Position numbers and translations under genes: made by a program. From assembly GCF_900188255.1 (NCBI RefSeq), contig NZ_FZNS01000003.1:1-64000 (forward strand): a stretch of 64,000 nucleotides of DNA, read 5' to 3'. The notes under the pieces are model-generated. The model was given only the letters and a program-made list of their open reading frames with translations, had not been told where the DNA came from and did not search any database. This document shows positions 1 through 8,488 of this stretch, piece by piece. Source of the stretch: Hymenobacter mucosus. Lineage in GTDB: Bacteria > Bacteroidota > Bacteroidia > Cytophagales > Hymenobacteraceae. Position 1 is the first letter of the stretch. The number at the start of each line of letters is the position of its first letter.

Positions 1-76
1 GCTAGTTTCCAGTTGAAACTAACCCTGTGCCGCGCTGAGCGTGGCGGCTGCAACTCCTTCGAGCCGTAGCGGGCTG

Positions 77-106
77 CAAAGGTACGAAGCATTTTACTAT
101 TCGCAA
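77..106 (-). promoter_or_regulatory. Bacteroidota-type promoter, unit 1 of leftward array
   Basis: On the minus strand, TACCTTTG (77-84) is a perfect TAnnTTTG -7 element. TTG at 104-106 lies 19 nt upstream. The downstream sequence CAGCCCGCTAC is shared with units 2 and 3. It points off the left edge of the window. Confidence 0.75.
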
Positions 107-166
107 GAAAAAGAAGGAAAATTTTTCTCTTTCTTTTTCTGCCCCCCTTCCGATTGAAGCGGGCTG

Positions 167-198
167 CAAAGGTAGAGAATTTATCTTCAATGTTCCAA
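167..198 (-). promoter_or_regulatory. Bacteroidota-type promoter, unit 2 of leftward array
   Basis: TACCTTTG (167-174) on the minus strand is followed by CAGCCCGCTTCAA, the same start region as unit 3. A TTG at 196-198 is 21 nt upstream, slightly longer than ideal. It sits 90 bp from unit 1. Confidence 0.65.
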
Positions 199-267
199 AT
201 ACAACAGCTGCTTTTTTGCAGACTATTTAATCAAAACCGCTCTCTACCAAGACTTTCAATTGGGCTA

Positions 268-275
268 CAAACTTA
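268..275 (-). promoter_or_regulatory. Possible promoter -7 element, unit 3 of leftward array
   Basis: Minus-strand TAAGTTTG followed by TAGCCC resembles the other units and keeps the roughly 90-bp rhythm (101 bp from unit 2, 86 bp to unit 4). No TTG is seen at the expected distance, so this unit may be degenerate. Confidence 0.45.
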
Positions 276-353
276 CTGACTTTTTGCAAGCAGTTAATAA
301 AAGCCAAAGATTTTTTCAGTTGCCCTTGCAACACTTCCTTTCGAAGCGGGCTG

Positions 354-385
354 CAAAGATACTACTGTTGTTTTCTTGTTTCCAA
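354..385 (-). promoter_or_regulatory. Bacteroidota-type promoter, unit 4 of leftward array
   Basis: Minus-strand TATCTTTG (354-361) is followed by CAGCCCGCTTCGAA. TTG at 383-385 lies 21 nt upstream. The start region is nearly identical to unit 2, suggesting the units arose by duplication. Confidence 0.6.
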
Positions 386-445
386 CTTCAGAACGCAACT
401 TTTTTTGTTACTTCTCGTTGCCCGCTTCCATTCGATTCGGGAGTG

Positions 446-475
446 CAAAAGTACGAGGGGTATTGTAGAATACAA
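446..475 (-). promoter_or_regulatory. Bacteroidota-type promoter, unit 5 of leftward array
   Basis: Minus-strand TACTTTTG (446-453) has TTG at 473-475, a 19-nt spacer. The start region CACTCCCGAA diverges from the other units. This is the unit furthest from the presumed downstream gene. Confidence 0.65.
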
Positions 476-587
476 GTAAAAGCTCTCCTTTTTTAGATCT
501 AATGTTATTCAAAATCATTTTATCCATTGGTAATCAAGGCATTTAGTCTAATACAATCTGACACGAATACCTAATTTGCTTTATACA

Positions 588-650
588 ACAGCCTATAAAC
601 ACAGTGGACCTAACTCATGATGAGTTAGGTCCACTGTGTTTATAGGCTGT
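588..650. terminator. Long perfect palindrome after the OmpA-family gene
   Basis: Arms 588-618 and 620-650 are exact reverse complements: 31 bp with a single central base. It begins 8 bp beyond the stop codon of the leftward gene. Position suggests a terminator, but the stem is much longer than needed and the true loop must open a few central pairs. Confidence 0.75.
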
Positions 651-657
651 CAAGCCT

Positions 658-2589
658 CTATTCGTCGATTCTTGTCACCTTGAATTCAGTACGACGATTT
701 CTTTGATAGTCTTCCTCCGTCTTGGCCGCTTTAATTACTGGACGGCTTTCTCCATAGCCTTTGGCTGTGATACGCGACTTGTCTATGCCTTTAGACACAA
801 TGTAGCTCACAGCTGACTCTGCGCGCTTCTGTGATAAAGCCATGTTATAAGCATCCTTGCCGCGGGAATCCGTGTGGGAGCTGAGCTCGATTGTGATTTT
901 GGGATTATCATTCAGTGTCTGAACAAGTTTGTCTAGCTCTACAGCAGCATCCGAGCGAATATCAGCCTTGTCATAGTCGTAGAAGATATTGTCTACTACA
1001 ATGGCTTTATTCTTCACAATCTTACTCAGAGTTAGAGTTACTGGTATCCGCACGTCATTCATCGGATCTGGCAGGGCGTCCTGAGCAGGCTTGCGGCCAA
1101 TGGTGCTGAGCGTGTTTCGAGCCGTGAAATAGCCATCCCGATCAGCAATGAGTGCATAGTTTGCAGCAGCTGTATCGAGTTTGATACTGAATTTGCCGTT
1201 TGCACTGGTGGTTACGTCTTGCAGCTTCTGCCCTTTCGCGTTGTAGAGCGTTACGATTTCCCCTGATATAGGTAGCGTTTCGCTAGTTTTATCATTACGC
1301 TCTACAACTGTTCCATCAACATAGAATGTAACAAGCTTAATGGGCTTCTCTCGGAACATGTATAGGTCATCAGAACCCTTACCACCCGCACGATTAGAAG
1401 AAAACACGCCCATCTTTTGCCCTGTAAAGAAAGGAGCAAAGTCATCGCCATTGCTATTGATGGGTGCACCGAGGTTTACGACCTTCCCTTTCTCAACTTT
1501 AAAGATATCTAACTTACCCAGGCCAGGGTGCCCATCGGACGAGAAATACAGGCTACCGTCGGGGGCAATGGTGGGGAAGTTTTCGTTGCCCGGTGTATTA
1601 ATCTGTTCCCCGAGGTTTTCAGGAGCTGAGAAGCGACCAGGCGTTTCCATCGTAGCCTTATAGATGTCATTGCCTCCTAGGCCACCTTTACGAGTAGAAG
1701 TGAAATAGAGCGTTTGCCCATCTGGAGAAAACACAGGCGAAAACTCATCAGCAGTGCTACTATTTACTACTCGTAGAATTTCAGGCTCGGTCCAAGCTCC
1801 ATTTTTATAATAAGACACCCACAGGTCTACACTGAGGTAGCCTTTCTTAGACCCATTATTAGAGCGCGCAAACACCATCATCTTGCCATCGGGCGAGTAC
1901 GTGGCGCTGGCTTCGTGCTTGTCTTCGGAGTTAAAAATGGGCTCTAACTTACGTACGGCGCCGCCAGTCATTTTCTGAGCATCGTCGAACTTCACCGCGT
2001 AGAGGTTATTAAAGCCTTCCCCATTGCCCGCGTAGATTTTACTGTCGCGGCCCGAGGCAAACACTAGCTCCTTGGTATCGGGCTGGAGGGTAGCGCTAAA
2101 ATCGGCAGACGGGGAGTTGACCTGGTCAAGGGCCATCACCTCGTTGTTGGTACGCATAGCTACGATAGAAGTGGCCATGCGAGCATTTTTAGCTTCCCCC
2201 TCGGCGCGAGCCGCGAGCGTGCGGTTTGTGCCGTTTTGTGCGTAGCTCTCTAATTGAGTGGCAGCTTCCTCAAACTTCCCGTTTGCTTTCAGCGCCTGAC
2301 CATAATAGAAGCCAGCATCCGCATTCTTCACGCCCCCTGCAATAGCAGCTTTGTAGTAGTCTTCTGCCTGATCAAGACGATTAGACAATCGATAGGATTC
2401 TGCTACGCGGTAGTTCGATTGAGCAACGTTCTTTCCCTTTGCTACATCTGCCTTATATAAAGATATAGCCGTTTCATACTCGCCGCGGGCGAAACGCTTA
2501 TCGGCTTTACTCACGCTGCCGGAGGTAGCGCAGCCGCTTAGCAGCGCAACAGAACCTACGGAGGCACATAGCAGAGTAAAGTTTTTCAT
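658..2589 (-). CDS. PorE-like lipoprotein: TPR, PD40 propeller, CRD and OmpA domains
   Basis: The chosen ATG (2589) gives a lipoprotein signal with lipobox LLSGC (Cys20); upstream sequence in the open frame has no such signal. Domains in order: TPR-like helices (about 30-125), WD40-like PD40 beta-propeller blades with FSPDG/YSPDG repeats (about 165-400), a carboxypeptidase-regulatory-like beta domain (about 425-500), and a C-terminal OmpA peptidoglycan-binding domain (about 525-643) with HTDSRGKDAYN...LSQKRA, including the usual Asp and Arg. This order matches PorE of the type IX secretion system, an outer-membrane lipoprotein that binds peptidoglycan. Bacteroidota encode several paralogues, so the T9SS role is inferred. 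Likely transcribed alone. Confidence 0.85.
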   Translation of the reverse strand: MKNFTLLCASVGSVALLSGCATSGSVSKADKRFARGEYETAISLYKADVAKGKNVAQSNYRVAESYRLSNRLDQAEDYYKAAIAGGVKNADAGFYYGQALKANGKFEEAATQLESYAQNGTNRTLAARAEGEAKNARMATSIVAMRTNNEVMALDQVNSPSADFSATLQPDTKELVFASGRDSKIYAGNGEGFNNLYAVKFDDAQKMTGGAVRKLEPIFNSEDKHEASATYSPDGKMMVFARSNNGSKKGYLSVDLWVSYYKNGAWTEPEILRVVNSSTADEFSPVFSPDGQTLYFTSTRKGGLGGNDIYKATMETPGRFSAPENLGEQINTPGNENFPTIAPDGSLYFSSDGHPGLGKLDIFKVEKGKVVNLGAPINSNGDDFAPFFTGQKMGVFSSNRAGGKGSDDLYMFREKPIKLVTFYVDGTVVERNDKTSETLPISGEIVTLYNAKGQKLQDVTTSANGKFSIKLDTAAANYALIADRDGYFTARNTLSTIGRKPAQDALPDPMNDVRIPVTLTLSKIVKNKAIVVDNIFYDYDKADIRSDAAVELDKLVQTLNDNPKITIELSSHTDSRGKDAYNMALSQKRAESAVSYIVSKGIDKSRITAKGYGESRPVIKAAKTEEDYQRNRRTEFKVTRIDE

Positions 2590-2703
2590 GGCTTGAGAGA
2601 AACTAGGGTGGAAAGGATAGAGTGTGCTCACGGAAACGAATGGGAAGCTAATAATACTAAGTTTAGGTAGGATTTTAACCTGCATGGCCTTTTTGCCTAG
2701 GAT

Positions 2704-3186
2704 TCAAAAGTAGCGCGCTAGCCACGTTGCTGCCGCTGGAGCAGGCCAAGCAGACTGTAGCTGACTATGGTGGTTGATGGTGTTATCGAAGTACAGCGTG
2801 CTGGGCTGAAGCGTACCGGCAGTTACTGCAGCGCGCAATTCCCGGCGGTCAAGCGACTTTACTTGCCCATCTATTAGAAAAGCCAACTGACTTTTCTCAA
2901 GCAACGAAACTTGCAACTGTTCTTCCAACGCCTTCACAAAACGAACCGAGGCGTCGATGGAACAGCCACTGGCGTCGGCTACCGCTTCGTCGAGTCCAAT
3001 TACTAGGAACTGTTGGTGCAGGATAGTAGCGGAAGCTTGTAAGGTACGACCGTGACTCGTCCATTGGTCGGCAAAGTAGCGAAGCGCCGGCTGCGCTGTT
3101 TCTACCTCATCTAGGGTCAGAGGTCGGTTTGCTTGATAAATCCACAGCCGAGCCGTGGGGGCCAGCTGGTCGAAGGGAACATACAT
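2704..3186 (-). CDS. Conserved Bacteroidota hypothetical protein (about 160 aa)
   Basis: Encodes 160 residues from an ATG. There is no signal peptide or membrane segment. The middle carries GCSIDASVRFVKALEEQ, a block I associate with a conserved Bacteroidota family sometimes labelled 'ABC transporter ATPase', although no Walker motif is visible, so that label should not be used as a function. It lies downstream of the iron-sulfur pair, separated from it by a terminator hairpin, and upstream of the OmpA-family lipoprotein. Confidence 0.7.
   Translation of the reverse strand: MYVPFDQLAPTARLWIYQANRPLTLDEVETAQPALRYFADQWTSHGRTLQASATILHQQFLVIGLDEAVADASGCSIDASVRFVKALEEQLQVSLLEKSQLAFLIDGQVKSLDRRELRAAVTAGTLQPSTLYFDNTINHHSQLQSAWPAPAAATWLARYF
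2705..2712 (-). promoter_or_regulatory. Possible promoter -7 element for the OmpA-family gene
   Basis: Minus-strand TACTTTTG is a perfect TAnnTTTG match 115 bp upstream of the chosen start, overlapping the 3' end of the preceding gene. No clear TTG was seen at 19-20 nt, so confidence is moderate. Confidence 0.45.
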
Positions 3187-3271
3187 GCGCAGAGTAGCAG
3201 AAAGAGAACTAGAAAGCTATTTCGGCAATGTAAGAACGCCGAAATAGGTCACCTTATTTTCTGTAAAGAAA

Positions 3272-3303
3272 CAGCCCCGTCGGTAAGTTCCGGCGGGGCT
3301 GCT
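3272..3303 (-). terminator. Terminator after the HdrB-like gene
   Basis: A GC-rich hairpin with arms CAGCCCCGTCGG and CCGGCGGGGCTG (one G-U pair, 6-nt loop) lies about 20 bp beyond the stop codon of the leftward iron-sulfur gene. The minus-strand side is followed by a T-rich tract. Confidence 0.7.
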
Positions 3304-3323
3304 ATTCTATGTTCTTCACTAGG

Positions 3324-4220
3324 CTAGGCATTCAGGCCCTCAGCGGATGCAATCAACTCAGCCAGGTCGAATACCTGTACGTCTTGTTCCCGCTCTTTAT
3401 TCTTTACTCCATCGGCCATCATGGTCATGCAAAATGGGCAAGCCACCGCTATGACGCTACCGCCCCGATTGGAGCCAGCGGGAAGTACAGGAGCCGTGCT
3501 TTCTACTCCCTGCAGGTTGAGAAGGACATCAGCATCTCCATCGAGCGTCGCTAGTGCCTCTTCGGCGCGTTCTATATTAACATCCTTCTTACCGGGCTCA
3601 GGCTCTTTCCACATCTGAGCGCCCCCAGCGCCACAGCAAAGCCCATTGGTTTTGCAGCGCTTCATTTCCAGCAGGTCGGCATCTAGCACTTCTAGTACTG
3701 CCCGTGGGGCCTCGTAGATATTGTTTGCACGGCCCAGGTAGCAGGAATCGTGGAAAGTAATGCGGCGGCCTTTGAAAGACTCTCCACCCTCGGCTTTCAC
3801 ACGGCCTTCATTGATTAACTGCTGCAGGAAGGTGCTATGGTGAATAACCTCATACTCTCCGCCTAGCGCGGGATACTCGTTCTTAATCGTGTTAAAACAG
3901 TGTGGGCACGCCGTCACTACCTTCTTGATACCGTAGCCATTGAGGGTAGTAATGTTCTGCATGGCCTGCATTTGGAAAAGAAACTCATTACCGGCCCGCT
4001 TTGCGGGGTCGCCGGTGCAGGTTTCCTCCATGCCCAGTACAGCGTAGTTAACACCTACGTGCTCTAGAATACGGACGAAAGCCCGCGTAACTCGCTTATA
4101 TCGGTCATCAAAGGCACCAGCGCAGCCCACCCAAAACAATACTTCTGGGGTTTCGCCCCGGGCCGCCAGATCGGCCATCATCGGAACGGATACTTGACGT
4201 TTGGCAGTTTGCTCAGCCAT
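3324..4220 (-). CDS. HdrB-like (Fe-S)-binding protein, two CCG domains
   Basis: 298 aa, ATG start. It has the repeated cysteine-rich (CCG) domain of heterodisulfide-reductase subunit B, LutA and GlpC type proteins: FWVGCAG near residue 32, TACPHCFNT near 105, FHDSCYLGR near 156, LCCGAGGAQMW near 195 and VACPFCMTMM near 258. Proteins of this family pass electrons between an Fe-S partner and quinone or thiol substrates. The gene immediately upstream encodes a membrane 4Fe-4S dicluster protein, so the two probably form one HdrCB-like membrane oxidoreductase. The substrate cannot be told from sequence. Confidence 0.88.
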   Translation of the reverse strand: MAEQTAKRQVSVPMMADLAARGETPEVLFWVGCAGAFDDRYKRVTRAFVRILEHVGVNYAVLGMEETCTGDPAKRAGNEFLFQMQAMQNITTLNGYGIKKVVTACPHCFNTIKNEYPALGGEYEVIHHSTFLQQLINEGRVKAEGGESFKGRRITFHDSCYLGRANNIYEAPRAVLEVLDADLLEMKRCKTNGLCCGAGGAQMWKEPEPGKKDVNIERAEEALATLDGDADVLLNLQGVESTAPVLPAGSNRGGSVIAVACPFCMTMMADGVKNKEREQDVQVFDLAELIASAEGLNA

Positions 4221-4298
4221 TATAGCAGGTAATACTTGTCGAAGTGAGGTTAGAATACGGTGACTATGCTACCAGGGCAGCACAGGAACGCGGCCTTT

Positions 4299-5693
4299 TT
4301 AGGCCACCGTTGCGCTCTTATCGGCCACGTACAGATCATCGGCCCAGTTGAAGCGGTCCGATGGCGAGAAGGCCCAGGGAGCACCATTGTTCTCAATGTT
4401 GGAGAACATCACGTTCAGAGAATTTGGTGCCGCTGATTCTTCCAGTACTAAGAACCGACGCATCTCAATGATGCTTTCCAGCGGGTTGATATTCACTGGG
4501 CAGGCCTCAACGCAGGCATTACACGTAGTGCAAGCCCATAGCTCCTCCGGCGTGACGTAGCCCCGCAGCAATGTGTGGTTTTCTTTGTCTAGCTGCTCCT
4601 GGGGGTCGTGCTTAGCTTCCTTGCCGTACAGGTTAGGATTGAAGATAAGTGGCGAATTATACTTCTCCTCCATTCGGTCGCGCGTGTCCATGATGATTTT
4701 GCGCGGTGACAGGAGCTTGCCCGTGAGATTGGCAGGACACACCGATGTGCAGCGGCCGCACTCAGTGCAGGAATAGGCATGGAGTAGGTTGGTCCAAGCC
4801 AAGTCATTCACATCCTTGGCTCCGAAAGCAGTAGGCGCAGCCTCCGCACCCTCAGAAGCCGGTGGAGTAGGTACCTCGTACGTAGGATCCATCATGGCTT
4901 TCACTTCATGCGTGATGCTATCCACATTCGAGAACTGCCCTTGTGGCATCAGCCGCGAGAAGTACACGTTGGGGAAAGCCATGATAATATGGAAGTGCTT
5001 AGAGCTAGGCAGGTAGTTCAGGAAGCACAAAATTCCTACAATGTGAGCCCACCAGCCTACTCGCTCCAGCGCGTGTAAGGCCGTAGTATTTTCGGGTAAT
5101 AGCCCAGTTAGAAACTGACTGATGGGAAAAGCACCCGGTAGGTCTTTCCCTTCCAGCTGATGAAGCTTCAGGTCGGCGGAGTTCATCAGGAACAGAGCGG
5201 CCATCAACGCTACCTCTATGTAGAGGATGATGTTTGCATCAAGCTTGGGCCAAGCACGCAACTCAGGACCCGTAAACCGACGAATACCTTTGACATTACG
5301 CCGCCACCAGAAAGCCGCTACGGCCAGAACTACCAGCGCACCTAGTATCTCGTTGGTACCCGTTAGGGCTGAGTATAACGGCCCCAAGAATTGCAGAACT
5401 CGGTGCGTGCCAAACAGACCGTCTATCAGGATTTCTATTACTTCAATATTGATGACAATGAAACCGACGTAAACTATCAGGTGGAGGATGGCTGGCGTTA
5501 GGCGCTTAAACATCTTCTGCTGACCGAAGGCCACCAATACTGTCTTCCAGAGACGTTCATTTACATGGCCGCTCATATCCCGGTCGCGCCCGACTAGAAT
5601 ATTGGCCCTAATCTTCCGTGCCTGCCAGATGAACAGACCGAAGCCCGCCACTGCTACTAGCAGGAAGAGAATGTTTTGGATGGAAAAGTGCAC
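4299..5693 (-). CDS. Membrane 4Fe-4S dicluster oxidoreductase (HdrC/NarI-like)
   Basis: The best start is a GTG at 5693, giving 464 aa beginning at the HFSIQN segment. The longer open frame runs through the tRNA gene and has no plausible start. The N-terminal half contains several hydrophobic helices (NarI-like); the C-terminal half has two ferredoxin-type motifs, CTECGRCTSVCPANL and CTTCNACVEACPVNI, ligating two 4Fe-4S clusters. It lies 78 bp upstream of the HdrB-like gene in the same direction. Together they resemble an HdrCB-type quinone-linked redox unit of unknown substrate. Confidence 0.85.
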   Translation of the reverse strand: MHFSIQNILFLLVAVAGFGLFIWQARKIRANILVGRDRDMSGHVNERLWKTVLVAFGQQKMFKRLTPAILHLIVYVGFIVINIEVIEILIDGLFGTHRVLQFLGPLYSALTGTNEILGALVVLAVAAFWWRRNVKGIRRFTGPELRAWPKLDANIILYIEVALMAALFLMNSADLKLHQLEGKDLPGAFPISQFLTGLLPENTTALHALERVGWWAHIVGILCFLNYLPSSKHFHIIMAFPNVYFSRLMPQGQFSNVDSITHEVKAMMDPTYEVPTPPASEGAEAAPTAFGAKDVNDLAWTNLLHAYSCTECGRCTSVCPANLTGKLLSPRKIIMDTRDRMEEKYNSPLIFNPNLYGKEAKHDPQEQLDKENHTLLRGYVTPEELWACTTCNACVEACPVNINPLESIIEMRRFLVLEESAAPNSLNVMFSNIENNGAPWAFSPSDRFNWADDLYVADKSATVA

Positions 5694-5802
5694 GGGAATT
5701 TGGGTAGGTTTGGAGTTTAAGCCGAAATATACTCGGTATGCATAACAAATTACAGCTTTTAGCTTTCTATGTTGCGCTCGAAATATTTTTTTTGCTTGAC
5801 GC

Positions 5803-5832
5803 TTGCAGGTTGAGAAAGCTTTGCTACTTTTG
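5803..5832 (+). promoter_or_regulatory. Promoter of the tRNA-Phe gene
   Basis: TTG (5803-5805), exactly 19 nt, then TACTTTTG (5825-5832) followed by TGCTCCCC. This fits the Bacteroidota housekeeping promoter and lies about 40 bp before the tRNA. Confidence 0.8.
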
Positions 5833-5873
5833 TGCTCCCCAACGGCCACAACGCCTCCGGGGAACCACGAGCT

Positions 5874-5946
<73 letters not shown>

Positions 5947-5948
5947 CT

Positions 5949-5983
5949 AAAAGGCCCCTCATCTGGAATGAGGGGCCTTTTTG
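5949..5983 (+). terminator. Terminator of the tRNA-Phe gene
   Basis: Stem AAAAGGCCCCTCAT/ATGAGGGGCCTTTT with a 5-nt loop and a T run begins 3 nt after the tRNA. It is a textbook intrinsic terminator. Confidence 0.88.
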
Positions 5984-6362
5984 TTTTCAGCCTATTTTTC
6001 AAAATCAGGTTCGCCACACTGGATCAGCAGCGCACCTTCCTCTTTCGTTGGCGAGAAGTAGGCGTTCAAATAACTGTAGAGCCTTAACCCTGTGGCTTGA
6101 AACTTCCTAGCAACGCCATTGAAACTACGTTCAATTCCTGCCCTATCTGCTCGTTAGCAGTTTAAGCAAGTAGCAACCTATCTTGAAGATTGTAGTTTCT
6201 TTCGGTCCTATACTGGCTGCGTCCAATTAAGATGGCCATGTATAAATAGCTTATCCTAATTGGACGCAGTTATAAGAAACGCTAAATGCTCATGCCAGGA
6301 GGTAGTAGCTGGTCCACTATCCTAGCCTGGTAGTGCTGGATACAATGATCTGCGCCTTCTAG
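5984..6362. other. Gene-free spacer with one inverted repeat
   Basis: No supported gene. The only structure seen is an inverted repeat with 13-bp arms, CTGCGTCCAATTA (6217-6229) and its complement (6257-6269), with a 27-nt loop. It lies about 95 bp beyond the end of the leftward acyltransferase gene and may act as its terminator. It could also mark an edge of the AT-rich insert. Confidence 0.5.
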
Positions 6363-7595
6363 TTACTTGTCAAGCGTTGAAGTAGAGTTGACCTCTATAA
6401 GATGCGTACGGACTTCTTTTGCTTTTATTTGAGCAACTTTCGATGCAATACGCAATGTGTTAGGTGCAATTGCTCGTACGGCTTTATTATATTTTTTTAC
6501 AAGAAACGACTTCTGGTTCAACCAGTAATACAGGTTAACACAACCTAAAGACATAGCAAGAAATACGACTATCCAGAACAGGTATGAAACTCCTGTTGTG
6601 TTGATCTTAGGAAAAAACAACAAAATAATATTACCGTAAAGAAATATAATAAAGGTATTCCCTCCATAATAACTTATAATCTCCTTTACTCGGTCACCAA
6701 GCCGTTTAGATATTAGCCAGGACACTACCCAGAATAATAAGAATGATATAATTCCAAAAGCGAAATACACATAGCTATTATGGGCTCGGTATGTTCTAGT
6801 AGATGCCATAATAACTATAAACTTAGCAAACCCAAGCTTTTGCATTTCTGCACCCACAGCTATTATAGAAGCTAGCACTAGTGCATACAAAAGCCAAGTC
6901 CTACCATCCCGATTCTTTACTCTAATATAGTTGGCAGTTAATCCACCGAATGTTATTAGCAATAGAGAATGAATAACGCTTGGTCCTATTTTATTTCCAA
7001 CGCCAAAAATATTTTCCCCTAAGTGAGTAAATGGGTGAGGAAGTACAGAAAATTTACCCTTCATAATTTCTGCTATGGCAATTAGCCCCGCAACTAACAG
7101 CACTTCCGTGAGCACATTATACCGAAACCGAACCCACATCAAGATAAATACAAACGGAATCAAGAAGGTGTAATACTTGAATAGAAAAGCTTTACCCTCT
7201 TCATTGTATATAAATAACATTGTTCCTAAATACGTTTTAGGGGCGCCTCCTCCTTGTGTGAATATTGCCAGCCCGGCAAGAGTTATAAAGGCCAGATAAC
7301 ACACTATTGTCCTAGTCATCATTTTCTCAAGCACTACGGCTCCGCCCTTTTCTTTCCACACCTTAGCATATACGTACTCAATCATAAAGCCAAATATGAT
7401 GAGTAAAGCGGGCATGGAAGAACGCGTAAGGGCAATATGATATGGCAGGTGAAAAATGCTTAGCTTCTTTTGTAAAGAAAGCTTATCAAGCTCATAGCCT
7501 GCCCCTTGCGAAATTCTAAAATGTGAAATCAATGCAAGCAACACGAAAAATAATCGAAGCAAGTCAAAGCTCTCAAGTCTTTTGGAGCTACTCAT
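6363..7595 (-). CDS. Membrane acyltransferase, family 3 (O-acetyltransferase type)
   Basis: The chosen ATG (7595) gives 410 aa beginning MSSSKRLESFDLLRLFFVLL, the usual opening of acyltransferase-3 proteins with Arg and Asp/Glu before the first helix; the preceding 26 codons look like noise. About ten hydrophobic helices follow. Members O-acylate surface polysaccharides, lipids or peptidoglycan at the inner membrane. The acceptor is unknown and there are no glycan genes beside it. The gene and its flanks are conspicuously AT-rich and use A/T-ending codons unlike the neighbours, consistent with horizontal gain. No mobile element is visible. Confidence 0.82.
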   Translation of the reverse strand: MSSSKRLESFDLLRLFFVLLALISHFRISQGAGYELDKLSLQKKLSIFHLPYHIALTRSSMPALLIIFGFMIEYVYAKVWKEKGGAVVLEKMMTRTIVCYLAFITLAGLAIFTQGGGAPKTYLGTMLFIYNEEGKAFLFKYYTFLIPFVFILMWVRFRYNVLTEVLLVAGLIAIAEIMKGKFSVLPHPFTHLGENIFGVGNKIGPSVIHSLLLITFGGLTANYIRVKNRDGRTWLLYALVLASIIAVGAEMQKLGFAKFIVIMASTRTYRAHNSYVYFAFGIISFLLFWVVSWLISKRLGDRVKEIISYYGGNTFIIFLYGNIILLFFPKINTTGVSYLFWIVVFLAMSLGCVNLYYWLNQKSFLVKKYNKAVRAIAPNTLRIASKVAQIKAKEVRTHLIEVNSTSTLDK

Positions 7596-8049
7596 AACAG
7601 GAAATGTATTGAAAACAGAGTGGTTACTAAATAAGCAGAATACATGATCTACTACAATCATTAAATCACACACACTTAACAGTTATAACACAAGTATGAA
7701 TTATACGCAGTATATAATATTATACTACTACACCATTAAATCATTAACATATCTACTCTTGGGCAAGCAATAATTATTAAATCAATCTAATTTTAATACA
7801 AGTATGATAATATCTTTCACAACGGCTACTATGCTAACAAAGCACTATGGCGCTGTCTTTTTCTAAAGCGGGGTTAAACGTAAACTTTATACAACAGTAT
7901 TTCAAGCTCAGCCATAAAATCTGTAACACTCTATTGGCTTGATAAGCCAGTAGCACTTTTTTGGGCGCAACCACTAACACCTTATTTTTAAATCATTATG
8001 CCTTTTTGGCCATCATGGCACTCTGCATTTGAAAGACTATCTTTCTTAC
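7596..8049. other. AT-rich spacer, no gene seen
   Basis: Strongly AT-rich DNA between two divergent genes. I find no RNA gene, no coding frame worth reporting and no terminal repeats. It shares the base composition of the acyltransferase gene and probably entered with it; it should hold that gene's promoter. Confidence 0.5.
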
Positions 8050-8466
8050 ATGCCGAGCTCCTTCCATTTCGAAAGCACTTGCTTCTCTAATGCCGCCTGT
8101 ACTGTAGTGTGTAGTTCAGCAGGCTATGTGCGACTGAACTGGACTGCCGCAGTTGCTAGCACCTTTGCTTTGCAGCAAGTGTATGAGCAAACGACGCTTG
8201 CTATGCAGCGCTTAGGTTTGAACAAGATTTTGAGTAACCACGCCCATCGACGCCCGATTTCAGCTGAAATGCAGCAATGGTTGGCAGAAGTGTGGGTACC
8301 CAAAGCCATCCACGATGCGAACTACGGTTACTGCGCCATTGTGGAAAGCGAAGAAGCCCTGACCCGCTTAGCAGTTCGGGCAGTGGGCACAGTGGTTGGC
8401 AAACAAATTTCTTTTCGGTACTTCAACACGGTAGCGGAGGCCGAGGAGTGGTTGACCGCGCAATAA
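8050..8466 (+). CDS. Conserved hypothetical protein, STAS/SpoIIAA-like
   Basis: 138 aa from the ATG at 8050; an upstream in-frame start at 8029 would add seven residues. A mixed alpha/beta pattern ends in ISFRYFNTVAEAEEWLTAQ, a C-terminal signature I associate with small STAS/SEC14-fold proteins common in Hymenobacter. There is no signal peptide or membrane helix. Function unknown. It lies 22 bp before the nagB-type gene and may be co-transcribed with it. Family assignment is by pattern memory only. Confidence 0.6.
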   Translation: MPSSFHFESTCFSNAACTVVCSSAGYVRLNWTAAVASTFALQQVYEQTTLAMQRLGLNKILSNHAHRRPISAEMQQWLAEVWVPKAIHDANYGYCAIVESEEALTRLAVRAVGTVVGKQISFRYFNTVAEAEEWLTAQ

Positions 8467-8488
8467 GAACGTTTTAGCTGCACACCAC

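Larger units (their letters stand above)
1..587. other. Non-coding leader/promoter region
   Basis: No convincing protein gene lies here. Short open frames are low-complexity and cross the promoter units. The stretch is AT-rich and holds five leftward promoter-like units. By inference it is the upstream region of a strongly expressed operon (rRNA or tRNA) beyond the left edge. Confidence 0.6.

Noticed and set aside
1..190. Short leftward protein gene at the left edge
   Set aside because: The frame crosses two promoter units and has low-complexity composition.
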